This document shows positions 16,601 to 23,638 of a DNA stretch of 30,280 bases, one piece after another; the stretch's first letter is position 1; each line of letters begins with the position of its first letter. The DNA lies in contig JAITWF010000140.1 in the NCBI GenBank assembly GCA_031285415.1, forward strand, positions 1-30,280. Reading direction: 5' to 3'. Made by a program: the position numbers and the translations under genes. Source of the DNA: Deferribacteraceae bacterium. Lineage in GTDB: Bacteria > Chrysiogenota > Deferribacteres > Deferribacterales > JAISNW01. The notes under the pieces are model-generated. The model saw nothing but the letters and a program-made list of their open reading frames with translations. It searched no databases and was not told the origin of the DNA.

Positions 16601-17566
16601 GCTGGAAATGGTAATACCAACACTGCTCTCATAAAAAACACATACTCGTCGGTTGCTATAACTGCCGTCGGTGTTGATGATCCAGATGACGGCAACGATA
16701 CCGATGTGTGGGCAGGGGGGCTTGTTGGGAGTACAAGCAACGGTCTTGGGGTAAATGACTCATATTTTACAGAGACTATTCGTGTATCCTCGCCATCAGA
16801 TGCACAGGTTGGCGGTATTGTTGGCGAGTCGTATGGTGGATATGTACGTAATTCGTACTCCACAGCGATAATCAACGTTAATGGTGAATCTGTTTATGCT
16901 GGTGGTATCGCAGGTTATACAAGCCTTACAAATATAATAAACTCATACTCTGCAGGGAGAGTCTCCGCAGAGAGTAGCTCATTCGCTACGGCTGGAGGTA
17001 TTGTTGGCAGCGCATCGTATAATAATCGTGGCTCTTGGACAGGCTTGGGCGATCCTGGAGGTGTTATGAACGCATACTCCACCGCTGATGTGTCTGCGTT
17101 CGGCGTAGAAGATGTGAGCGCAGGGGGGATTGCTGGATGGTTAGGTGTAAATTCTAAAGTGGAGAATGCATATGCTACTGGAGCGGTTTCTGCATATGGT
17201 CAGTCTAAGGTCTACGCTGGCGGTATCGTTGGGAACAGGAGCTACAACGCAAGCAATGCACGTAAATCTGTTGCAATAAATCGCTCAATCAGCAGCACTC
17301 ATTATAGCCATCGTATTACAGGCAGTGGAGGCGGTACGAACAACTATGCACTTATGTCCCTTGCGGCTGATAGCCATCCCGATACGGTGGTGCTTGACCC
17401 ACCCGATGCGACGATCAATGGCAGTGACGGATTGGGCGTTGATGGTGTAATGCTGAAAACTCAAGCATTTTATGAAAATCAGATCGACTGGCTATTTGGA
17501 AACAACGACGATAACCCATGGAGTATGGGCTCATCTACTGGTTATCCTGTATTTTATTGGCAGTAA
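13631..17566 (+). CDS. Giant lipoprotein with InlB-type and GLUG repeats
   Basis: A 1311-residue putative surface protein. The signal peptide ends at the lipobox AFAGC (Cys18), then a Gly/Ser-rich spacer runs to about 36. Residues 50-200 hold two related modules, each starting with a V-Q-x-L-x-x-x-G-F segment. A mainly helical part runs to about 505. Three InlB B-type repeats follow at roughly 510-587, 597-674 and 677-742. From about 746 a beta-solenoid-like region begins with NDIDLAGRNWVAI and carries about eleven GLUG motifs of the form VGGIAG or AGGLVG, each followed by NSYS-like turns. GLUG/InlB proteins are commonly adhesins or polymer binders. No protease or cohesin motif is seen. It shares InlB repeats with the lipoprotein at 5279-6706. 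A terminator follows the stop. Confidence 0.85.
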   Translation: MKSIHILLIIAIFAFAGCGGGSSGSGNGSGGGGGAVIAPSLPEIDREVLARSHVIEEGYVADESDADAFVQALVAQGFESATSTMATGKVQTYVKVVDGVTYRAIIEDVGVTYCLTFIAEGSKDDFNDLRQKFPEFRGNLTYTEYRSDKDGNGEFFLNSEYDDYVQMLIGMGFTKSGDTFTKIDGDVIQIIDVNKSGIFVSEAANSPVMRVVGKFLQEATLSSYSEQERLVLRGSEKFSQIMTTAGFRRDLESEIQMARINNLFELVDDMSGYIQLAVAATAGGVAPILYAYETAVDKGVDKLDLTSNDIAEQLDKRLGDKYPEEVKEAIAQSLYETVYAQKLDPDLLSEDAVKGIIKGALTVSLDEVKKGFIKTVDELILVNNRYLQNKNVHLSLEAMQEYFYQEGYGRYSPDLVNPVVLGTLRGMTFTDLALLGETGKYIRIVNADSKYSALGGGNSPDSFEHTNAILENFANAQVSLYVAWYKSNFDALVGEDLKALEQLLSNDITAQYVVKFDSDGGTSVPDQIVEVGDKVIKPADPIKEGYEFVGWWRDTGSSITSSYYNFNDSLGTDDRYMTLKAVWKVPEIIDDRPLNYFRFMYEDDNGTMNVKQVSVPLGEKVARPADPARAGYIFLDWVWAYSLEQPLAGEIYDFDTVWNELVLIELVAQWMPIGEVVEYTVTFDRDNGNSITSQKVMAGGRVAKPSDPSKTGYTFIGWLLNGQPYNFNLAVRGDITLVASWNIDDGFPASCMSEEQAIADGWIVVKTADDLAAIKAYGNYILMNDIDLAGRNWVAIPALRGKFYGNCNVIRNMTITGEVTGTRVGLFGYIYYTARVKDVALENINIDVLFEGDVGGIAGYIAGNVYDSYVTGSIKALDNVVGVSNDLRLNVGGIAGRTGNTGNRTIVYNSYSDVTINAGGTYYLSVGGLVGNTSTMIVDGSYSRVTITADGQDGVFVGGLIGSGVISTDNSYSVGQIDVRGEGSVIVGGIAGNGNTNTALIKNTYSSVAITAVGVDDPDDGNDTDVWAGGLVGSTSNGLGVNDSYFTETIRVSSPSDAQVGGIVGESYGGYVRNSYSTAIINVNGESVYAGGIAGYTSLTNIINSYSAGRVSAESSSFATAGGIVGSASYNNRGSWTGLGDPGGVMNAYSTADVSAFGVEDVSAGGIAGWLGVNSKVENAYATGAVSAYGQSKVYAGGIVGNRSYNASNARKSVAINRSISSTHYSHRITGSGGGTNNYALMSLAADSHPDTVVLDPPDATINGSDGLGVDGVMLKTQAFYENQIDWLFGNNDDNPWSMGSSTGYPVFYWQ

Positions 17567-17575
17567 CTTTTTAGA

Positions 17576-17600
17576 GGGGAACCGTAAGGTTCCCCCTTTT
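17576..17600 (+). terminator. Intrinsic terminator after the GLUG lipoprotein gene
   Basis: GGGGAACC, loop GTAA, GGTTCCCC, C and TTTT. It lies between two convergent genes and has the same stem as both terminators near tRNA-Pro. Confidence 0.85.
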
Positions 17601-17605
17601 CTGAC

Positions 17606-19261
17606 TTACGAGTTCACCTTCATCTCATATACGCAAACACCAATATTGTTATCATGCTCTTTAGGGCAGATAAGCTCTATTTTATAGAAGTTGCCTATAG
17701 CAAATTCATAATCAACTGTAACGGTTTCAAATTTTGAACGACAGTAGTGAGTAAATGTTTTTACTTCGTTAAAGCTATCGCTTATCTCGTCATGCAGATA
17801 TATATTTACTCTCAATGGAAAATTCTTGCTTTTGGTTTGCAGATCGATAGAGAGGCTGCGGCCATTTAATCGTGTGTACACATAGGCAGTGGAGAGTGAT
17901 TTTGACCATCTGCTCGGTCTGCCCACAATGTTATCTTCTAGTGGATGCCAGTCGTGACTATAGTGTATTACCGTTTGGCTACTCTCATTCAGCGCAGATC
18001 TGTCTGTAATGTAAATATTCCCTTTGCATCTTCTGCACATCTCGTGCGCCAAAACATTATCGGCAAAGCTATGCATAATCTCTTTAAAATCCGCACTGCT
18101 TATATCTATATCGTTTATATTGCCAAGTTTCATCTCCCCTTCGTAATCCAAACAGCAGAGCACTAGCTGGCCATTAGAGAGTACTCCAATATTGTTCGCA
18201 ATACCACATCCTTTGCTACCTGTAGCATTGTCAACAAATACGTGAGCGTCCGAGTCATTTACACGAAATAACTTCTTTACAAAGTTGAGCTCTCTATTAA
18301 ATGCACCGAATATTTTATACCTAAAATAAACTTGAGGCATCGCCATAAATCCCCAATATCTATCCTCGGATAGTGTCTGCGCATCTTTAGGGATCTGGTA
18401 CCTATTCAGCACCTTTTGCCCTCTTCGCAGATCGTCAGCATTTTCCAGTACACTTTTCTTGTCTAACATTTTATAGGTATCTGGGAAGCTAGAGCGGATC
18501 TCATCCTTTATTGACTCCAAGTAATCAAGTATAGGCTCATATAGATCGTTTCCTCCTAAAACACCTAGAGGGTCGAGGTTATCATAATCATATGTGATCG
18601 TGTTATCGCAGCTAAGCATGTACAGAGCGGTTGCCACATGCACCTCTATAATACCGCTACATTTACACTCATATTTCCAACGTATAATCTGTTTCATCTT
18701 ATTCAAATAATCTGAGAATGTGTAATTTTTAATGCCACGCAATTCAAAGGTTTCATCATCTGTCGATTGCAGGCTTAGAACCAGCGTAAAATTATTATAG
18801 TTAGAGAATAGCTTTTTCCCCATCTCTTCGGTGATTAATGCAAAGTTTGTAATTATAATGCTGTGCATATCTAGCTCTTTGCACAGATCAAGATATTTAA
18901 AGATCTCATTATTGGCAAAGGGTTCCCCTAAAACATTAAAGTTTACAGGTAGCGACCCATATAGCTCTTTCGCTTTGCGTAAAAACTTTTCACCACTCTT
19001 GTAGTCAAGCTTACACTTAGTTCGCTGTAGTTCATCTGATGGGCAGAAGTTGCAATGAAAATTGCACGCACTGGTTACCTCAAGAAATAGGCAGTTCGGG
19101 GATTCAGATGGGTGTTCATGTGGAGATTCCTGAGGTTCAGAACGTTTGTATAATTTCTTTAGAATCGGTCTAACAGTCTGATAAATAGATGATGTTCGTA
19201 ATCTATTGTCTATCGAACGCATGTAGGGGCTATTTATTAAGGTCTTTAGGTATCTGCTCAT
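17606..19261 (-). CDS. Radical SAM/SPASM protein with extra C-terminal domain
   Basis: A 551-residue protein. A basic N-terminal segment (1-50) precedes the radical SAM core with C-x3-C-x2-C in ACNFHCNFC, then LGEPFANNEI and IIITNFALI. A SPASM-like cluster region follows around residues 350-410, with LSNGQLVLCC, LGNI and CRRCKGN. The last 110 residues look like a beta-sandwich not part of the usual enzyme. SPASM enzymes modify peptides or sugars and proteins, but no precursor peptide is seen beside it. Substrate is unknown. The start has GGAAGGA seven bases upstream. It is convergent with the GLUG lipoprotein gene, and the base composition looks more AT-rich than the housekeeping genes. Sugar-related or surface-modification work is a guess. 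Confidence 0.8.
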   Translation of the reverse strand: MSRYLKTLINSPYMRSIDNRLRTSSIYQTVRPILKKLYKRSEPQESPHEHPSESPNCLFLEVTSACNFHCNFCPSDELQRTKCKLDYKSGEKFLRKAKELYGSLPVNFNVLGEPFANNEIFKYLDLCKELDMHSIIITNFALITEEMGKKLFSNYNNFTLVLSLQSTDDETFELRGIKNYTFSDYLNKMKQIIRWKYECKCSGIIEVHVATALYMLSCDNTITYDYDNLDPLGVLGGNDLYEPILDYLESIKDEIRSSFPDTYKMLDKKSVLENADDLRRGQKVLNRYQIPKDAQTLSEDRYWGFMAMPQVYFRYKIFGAFNRELNFVKKLFRVNDSDAHVFVDNATGSKGCGIANNIGVLSNGQLVLCCLDYEGEMKLGNINDIDISSADFKEIMHSFADNVLAHEMCRRCKGNIYITDRSALNESSQTVIHYSHDWHPLEDNIVGRPSRWSKSLSTAYVYTRLNGRSLSIDLQTKSKNFPLRVNIYLHDEISDSFNEVKTFTHYCRSKFETVTVDYEFAIGNFYKIELICPKEHDNNIGVCVYEMKVNS

Positions 19262-19285
19262 CTATTAATCCTTCCCAGTATTTGC

Positions 19286-19313
19286 AAAAAAAAGCAGGCC
19301 GATTAGCCTGCTT
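19286..19313 (-). terminator. Intrinsic terminator of the cytochrome c7 gene
   Basis: On the minus strand AAGCAGGC (19313-19306), a six-base loop, GCCTGCTT (19299-19292), then an uninterrupted U-run (19293-19286). It follows the cytochrome stop by about 20 bases and precedes the radical SAM start. Confidence 0.92.
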
Positions 19314-19333
19314 TACTGTGATATCTTTAGAAA

Positions 19334-19681
19334 CTACTTCGCTTTTACGTGGCATTTGGTACAAGTTTTGCCCACAGAGGTTTTTCTCTCAAGGTGGCAA
19401 GGCCAGCAGTTTGCGTGAGCAGGGTTTTTGTCGTTAGCACCCTTGATCTCGCCAGCAGGAACAAATTTGCCCCCCTCTTCGGTTGCGTGGCAGCTTGTGC
19501 AGGTGTTGTTGTTCTTCGGATCTTGGTGAAGAGCGTGGTTAAATACAACCGCCTCTTTCTTCCCCTCAACCTTCCAAGACTCTTTCAGGTTGATCGTCTC
19601 TGGCCCTTTATTCTCCTGTGCTACTGCCACAAGTGCGAACAGGAATGAGAACATAAAGAACATAACTATTAATTTTTTCAT
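19334..19681 (-). CDS. Periplasmic triheme cytochrome c7/c3-type
   Basis: A 115-residue precursor. A longer start at 19753 is rejected because the Met at 19681 has GGAGGAGT upstream and begins a typical signal peptide (MKKLIVMF..., cleavage likely after AVAVA, about 21). The mature part has three CxxCH sites: CTSCH (61-65), CWPCH (92-96) and CTKCH (107-111). Three further His (49, 52, 89) fit as distal ligands for three bis-His hemes, the pattern of class III cytochrome c7 (PpcA-like). Such proteins carry electrons across the periplasm in metal-, sulfur- or nitrate-reducing anaerobes. It lies 91 bases after nfu and has its own terminator, so it may be a separate unit. Confidence 0.9.
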   Translation of the reverse strand: MKKLIVMFFMFSFLFALVAVAQENKGPETINLKESWKVEGKKEAVVFNHALHQDPKNNNTCTSCHATEEGGKFVPAGEIKGANDKNPAHANCWPCHLERKTSVGKTCTKCHVKAK

Positions 19682-19772
19682 GGTGACTCCTCCAAATTTT
19701 ATACTACATAGATAGTATTGCCTGTATTGCAAAATGTCAAATAAATTTAACATTATTTACATCTTTTACAGA

Positions 19773-20000
19773 CTAGAGATTGATAACCTCTTTCACTCCA
19801 GGTACAAGCTCTTTAAGCCTTGCCTCTATGCCGTGTTTCAATGTCATTGTGCTAAATTGGCAGCTTCCGCAAGCACCCTGTAGAGATACCTTCACTACGC
19901 CATCGTCGCTAACGCCTAGAAACTGCACATCGCCACCATCTGCCTGCAACATCGGACGGATCTGTTCTAACACTGACTGAACCTGTTCTTGTAAACTCAT
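19773..20000 (-). CDS. NifU C-terminal-type Fe-S scaffold (Nfu-like)
   Basis: A 75-residue NifU-C domain protein: LQADGGDVQFLGV, then CGSC (the C-x2-C cluster ligand pair) and a helix MTLKHGIEARLKELVPG. It holds or transfers Fe-S clusters as a dimer. It is the last gene of the minus-strand set rodZ-like, semialdehyde-dehydrogenase-like, nifS-like, iscU-like, nfu-like, 22 bases after iscU. Small stand-alone domains of this type are common in anaerobes. Confidence 0.93.
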   Translation of the reverse strand: MSLQEQVQSVLEQIRPMLQADGGDVQFLGVSDDGVVKVSLQGACGSCQFSTMTLKHGIEARLKELVPGVKEVINL

Positions 20001-20022
20001 ATCGAAACCCCTATAAATTAAA

Positions 20023-20460
20023 TTATTCCTTTGTAGCCTTTACTGCCGCCTTCATCTTTTCAATCTCTGCGACATCTTTCCCTGCTTTATTGTAGTAGTC
20101 CACAAGAGCAGCCTCCACAGCCTCCTCTGCCATAACAGAGCAGTGAATCTTTGATTCTGGCAGGCCGTCGAGCGCATTTACGATCGCCTGATTAGTTAGC
20201 GCAATCGCCTCGTCGATCTTCTTTCCCTTCAAAAGCTCTGTCGCCATTGAGCTAGAGGCTATCGCCGCACCACAGCCGAACGTCTTAAACTTTACATCCT
20301 CTATCGTTTCATTATCGCCGATCTTCATAAATAGCTTCATTACGTCGCCACAGGCAGGGTTCCCCACCTCTCCGACGGCGTTTGCGTCGGCTAAGTCGCC
20401 CATGTTGCGTGGATTCATGAAGTGATCCATTACTTTATCACTATAAGGACTCATTCCCAT
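20023..20460 (-). CDS. iscU: IscU/NifU N-terminal-type Fe-S cluster scaffold
   Basis: A 145-residue scaffold on which new Fe-S clusters are built. The three ligand Cys are visible at 37 (NPACGD, with Asp39), 63 (FGCGAAIASSS) and 107 (IHCSV). The short C-terminal Lys/Glu tail is not conserved. AAGGAG nine bases before the first ATG supports this start over Met3. It follows nifS-like by 13 bases. The HscA-binding LPPVK of canonical IscU is replaced by a different sequence near residues 98-104, as in NIF-type or minimal systems. Its sulfur donor is unclear, since the neighbouring desulfurase homologue lacks its PLP lysine. Confidence 0.94.
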   Translation of the reverse strand: MGMSPYSDKVMDHFMNPRNMGDLADANAVGEVGNPACGDVMKLFMKIGDNETIEDVKFKTFGCGAAIASSSMATELLKGKKIDEAIALTNQAIVNALDGLPESKIHCSVMAEEAVEAALVDYYNKAGKDVAEIEKMKAAVKATKE

Positions 20461-20473
20461 AATAATATTCTCC

Positions 20474-21658
20474 TTACCTATTATAATGTGGCGACATCGC
20501 CGTCAATTTATTTACGATGCCAGGCGTAACTTCCAAAACCTTATCGACATCCTCTTTTGTAGTATACTTCGACATCGAGAACATCATCGAGCCAGCGCAG
20601 ATATCGGTAGGTACGCCAACCGCCGTCAGTACATGTGAGGCAACCAGATCCTCCTCGTCGTGCGCCAATATATTGGATGAACAGGCGGAGCCGCTTGCCG
20701 CATATATATTATTCAGCGCATACCACATCAGGAGTGACTCCCCCTCGACGAACTCTATCCAGAAGCTTACATGCCCAGGGAGTCTTTTCGTCATACTGCC
20801 TGTAAAGTGAAGAAAATCAAACATATTGCCTATGCCGTCAGCGAAATGACGACCTAACTCTGCCATCTTCGGAGCGTAATCAGCCATCTCTTGAGTAACA
20901 AGATCGGCGGCAACGCCCATTCCGACGATTGCGGCGACGTTTTCGCTACCGCTACGCATGCCACGCTCCTGATATCCGCCGTCGAATAGCGGCTTCAGCT
21001 TCACCTCTGGTGAAACGTATAGAGCTGCAGCTCCACGAACGCCGTAGAAGTTTTGCGCAGCAACGCTCACCAGATCGGCGTTCATAGCCTGTACATCTAC
21101 AGGTATACGCCCACACGACGCCACTGCGTCTACATGATAGATAACGCCAGCCTCTTTGCAGATCTTTCCGATCTCAACGCTATCTTGAATAACGCCGATC
21201 TCTGGATTCGCCTGTGCAATGCTCACTAGGGCGGTGTCTTTGCGAATAGCTTTTTTGAGGTCGTCAGGGTTTACAATCCCCGAATCGCCCACTCGCAGCT
21301 TCGTTACCTCCCAGCCATCTTTCAAGAGTTTCGCAAATATATTTTGGATAGAAAAATGTTCTATCTCGCTGATAATTATATGTTTCTTGCCAAGTTTGGT
21401 GGCGGTAGGCAGATACCCCTTTATCGCAACATTGTTTGATTCGGTACCATTTGCGGTAAAGATTATCTGCTCTGCTTTCGGCGCATTCAGCATTGTTGCG
21501 ACGCTAGCACGTGCCGCCTCTATAGCCACGTAGCTCTCTCTGCCTAGTGGGTAGAAGTGTGCGCTAGGGTTGCCGTACTTTTCTGTAATCCATGGGGTAA
21601 CCGCCGCAACCACTCGTGGGTCGGGCTTTGTGCCTGCCATGTTGTCCATATAGATCAT
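20474..21658 (-). CDS. NifS/IscS-like cysteine desulfurase lacking the PLP lysine
   Basis: A 394-residue class V aminotransferase-fold protein of full length. Conserved parts are GNPSAHFYPLG (29-39), NGTESNNVAIKG, His101 in EIEHFS, Asp177 in HVDA, ERGMRSGSENV and the sulfur-accepting Cys326 in SGSACSS. The expected H-K pair before the YGPKG loop, where Lys forms the PLP Schiff base, is Q202-N203 (codons CAA and AAC at 21055-21050). The usual Gln after HVDAT is also replaced, and the N-terminal DNNATT motif is DNMAGT. Normal PLP chemistry therefore looks doubtful. Archaeoglobus fulgidus IscS is a known member with Asp at this site and a similar C-terminus. It overlaps the upstream gene by four bases and precedes iscU, so it probably works with that scaffold, perhaps using sulfide. 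Confidence 0.88.
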   Translation of the reverse strand: MIYMDNMAGTKPDPRVVAAVTPWITEKYGNPSAHFYPLGRESYVAIEAARASVATMLNAPKAEQIIFTANGTESNNVAIKGYLPTATKLGKKHIIISEIEHFSIQNIFAKLLKDGWEVTKLRVGDSGIVNPDDLKKAIRKDTALVSIAQANPEIGVIQDSVEIGKICKEAGVIYHVDAVASCGRIPVDVQAMNADLVSVAAQNFYGVRGAAALYVSPEVKLKPLFDGGYQERGMRSGSENVAAIVGMGVAADLVTQEMADYAPKMAELGRHFADGIGNMFDFLHFTGSMTKRLPGHVSFWIEFVEGESLLMWYALNNIYAASGSACSSNILAHDEEDLVASHVLTAVGVPTDICAGSMMFSMSKYTTKEDVDKVLEVTPGIVNKLTAMSPHYNR

Positions 21659-22452
21659 GATAGTGCCTCTTTAATAGCCTGCAATATCTGGAATGTGCGT
21701 ATATGCAGATAATCGCCAGCTATTGTATAAAAGTTGCCGTTTGTAATCCGTGCTGCAATATGGTTCTGCGTGATATCTTCCAGAGAAAAATCCTGCTCTA
21801 CATCTGTAAACTCTATCCCAGTAGGGAATGTAACCTTTGTAGGGGCGAATATATCCACCACAAAAACTGTAGATATAGGATTAATCCGTGTATTAACCGT
21901 TGCCAACTTGCGAAGTGCCTCAACATCCCTCTGTAAAACGTTCCCAGGGAGGTTATTTTTGTAGAAGTGCATATTAAATGCAATTCTCATCGGCAGGATA
22001 CTATCGTCGTACTGCTCGAACGAGTAGATCGAGCGAGTCTCCTGCATGAGCATATCCACGCCAGCTTTGCCGTAGATAGCCATCGGTAGCCCGATATTTA
22101 TTGCTAGCCCTCTATTGCGCTCTGCCAATCGATAGAGATACTCCATCATAGGGTCTTGCAGCGTGATAGTATCTTCAAAGTTTGGCTCAAAGCCTTGTAG
22201 GGCTATAACTGTACCGTCGAAATCTTCAAAAAACTCGTCTGGCAGCTTGCCTAGAAGGATTATAACGTCGCAATCCTTTAGCTCGTTTGGGTCTTGAGAG
22301 ATCTGCTCTGCCACTTCGACAGGGAGCGACTCTATAAGCTCTGCGCCAGCGCAGGTTTTGACCTCTGCCATCGGAAGCTCGCTATTCAGCTTCAAAAGTA
22401 GCTCTAATAATAACAAATACTCTTCCGAGTAGACACCTATAGTATACTGCAA
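21655..22452 (-). CDS. Aspartate-semialdehyde-dehydrogenase-like protein, apparently degenerate
   Basis: Not firmly recognised. The 265-residue product begins QYTIGVYSEEY, and the C-terminal half has IAFNMHFYKNNLP, PISTVFVVDIFAPTKV and LHIRTFQILQAIKEAL. The order and spacing resemble the dimerisation domain of aspartate-semialdehyde dehydrogenase and its USG-1 relatives. The glycine-rich NADP loop and the catalytic Cys (usually in an NPNCST-like motif) are not seen, so it is probably not an active dehydrogenase. Start codon is TTG. The one at 22452 has GGAG six bases upstream. Another TTG at 22464 lacks a ribosome site. It overlaps the nifS-like gene by four bases, suggesting a linked role in the Fe-S operon. 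Confidence 0.6.
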   Translation of the reverse strand: MQYTIGVYSEEYLLLLELLLKLNSELPMAEVKTCAGAELIESLPVEVAEQISQDPNELKDCDVIILLGKLPDEFFEDFDGTVIALQGFEPNFEDTITLQDPMMEYLYRLAERNRGLAINIGLPMAIYGKAGVDMLMQETRSIYSFEQYDDSILPMRIAFNMHFYKNNLPGNVLQRDVEALRKLATVNTRINPISTVFVVDIFAPTKVTFPTGIEFTDVEQDFSLEDITQNHIAARITNGNFYTIAGDYLHIRTFQILQAIKEALS

Positions 22453-22490
22453 CTTTCTCTCCAAAACAAGACTTTTTTTGTCTTAATTAA

Positions 22491-23393
22491 TTAATTCGGT
22501 TGAATGCGTGTTTGCGACATATTTCCAGAATCATCTACCACGAAGAACAGATTTCTGACAGGTTGGCGAAATCCGCCGAATCCTGTGTATTTTCTCTCTC
22601 CGTAGGAGATTGCGATTGCTGAGGCGTTGCCGATATTTATACGGAAATATTTTGAAAAATCGACCACCCTTGATTGCCCACTTTCGGCGATAAAATCCAC
22701 TGACGAGGCGTTGTCTATCATGAGGTTTACCCAGCAGTTGTCGGTGAATGTGAGAGTAGCCTGACGAGTTTGTGGCTTGATCGCAGCGTCAACTATAGCG
22801 GCAGCCACTGTAGGTTCTCTAGGCTCCTCTGGCTCTGGCGGCTCGATCGGCTCTGCTGGTTCGACAGCCTCTGTCTGATCGACAGGTTCAGCTGGTATAG
22901 TAGGGGAGATATTGTCGATAGGAGCGGCGGCGACAGCTGCATTATTCTCCTCTATAGTAGGGGTAACGATCGGCTGATACTGTATTGCAGAGGTTTTCTC
23001 TGCTGGTTTATTTGATAGTACGCCTATAATTACAAAAACTATCAGGGCAAGGATCGCTAGAAATATCACTACTGGCAATGCCTTTATAGATGACGATGAG
23101 CTTTGCACTGCGCTCTTTGCAATCTCGACCTCTTCAGGGGTCTTGCCGAACGTCTCTTTGTGGCACTCTTCGTCGAACATGCTCTTTATTTCGTTCGCAA
23201 AATCAAGCCCTACTACTTTGCAGTAGTGGGATAGAAATCCGTGTGCATGGACGTAGGAGGGCATTCTTTCAAATTCCCCTGCCTCTAACATCTCTAGAAA
23301 CTCTTTTCGTATCGCTGTGCGAGTGGAGATCTGCTCTAGTGTAAGCTTCTGCTCCATACGTTTACTTTTTAATAGATCACCCAAAACACTCAT
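22491..23393 (-). CDS. rodZ: RodZ-like helix-turn-helix membrane protein
   Basis: A 300-residue single-pass protein. A Cro/C1-type HTH_25 domain (1-75) with LTLEQISTRTAIRKEFLEMLE and YVHAHGFLSHYCKVVG is followed by a transmembrane helix (106-126), a Pro/Glu-rich linker (about 150-200) and a C-terminal DUF4115 beta domain (about 208-300, with NCWVNLMID and RVVDFSKYFRINIGNA). RodZ links MreB to the cell-wall elongation machinery. GGAGAG stands about ten bases before the ATG. It leads the minus-strand Fe-S operon, 26 bases before the next gene, with a weak AAGAC/GTCTT stem between them. Confidence 0.87.
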   Translation of the reverse strand: MSVLGDLLKSKRMEQKLTLEQISTRTAIRKEFLEMLEAGEFERMPSYVHAHGFLSHYCKVVGLDFANEIKSMFDEECHKETFGKTPEEVEIAKSAVQSSSSSIKALPVVIFLAILALIVFVIIGVLSNKPAEKTSAIQYQPIVTPTIEENNAAVAAAPIDNISPTIPAEPVDQTEAVEPAEPIEPPEPEEPREPTVAAAIVDAAIKPQTRQATLTFTDNCWVNLMIDNASSVDFIAESGQSRVVDFSKYFRINIGNASAIAISYGERKYTGFGGFRQPVRNLFFVVDDSGNMSQTRIQPN

Positions 23394-23493
23394 AATCTGC
23401 TATCTCTCCAAAATCTATATGATCTAATCATACTTATTTAATTTGATATTTTTATCAAGGATTATTTTTGTAAGCATAATTTATATGAGTTCA

Positions 23494-23605
23494 ACCACCC
23501 CGTCAGCCTCCTATGTCGGCTGCCACCCCTCCAAGGAGGGGAACTGGCGGCATAGACCTTTCAGGAGTTCCCCTCCTTGGAGGGGTGCCCGAAGGGTGGG
23601 GTGGT
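23494..23605. repeat. Dispersed repeat element between coaX and the rodZ-like gene
   Basis: Same architecture and ends as the element at 10784-10894, with units pointing outward (left 23494-23543, right 23567-23605). Ends are ACCACCCCGTC and GGGGTGGT. The inner arms CCCCTCC-AA-GGAGGGG are identical to the other copy. The variable hairpins differ: CAGCC/GGCTG with a nine-base loop (23504-23522) and CCC-GAA-GGG (23588-23596). The spacer differs too. It lies 33 bases after the coaX stop and 100 bases before the rodZ-like start. Confidence 0.85.
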
Positions 23606-23638
23606 TTCAAGATCTGGTCATCAAATATATGCCCATCA

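Noticed and set aside
16396..16875. Minus-strand frame of 159 codons inside the GLUG lipoprotein gene
   Set aside because: It is a Pro/Thr/Ser-rich shadow of the regular GGI/GGL codons in the GLUG motifs, with no start signal or family resemblance.
19682..19753. Longer N-terminus for the cytochrome c7
   Set aside because: It would bury the signal peptide behind 24 residues. GGAGGAGT marks the Met at 19681.
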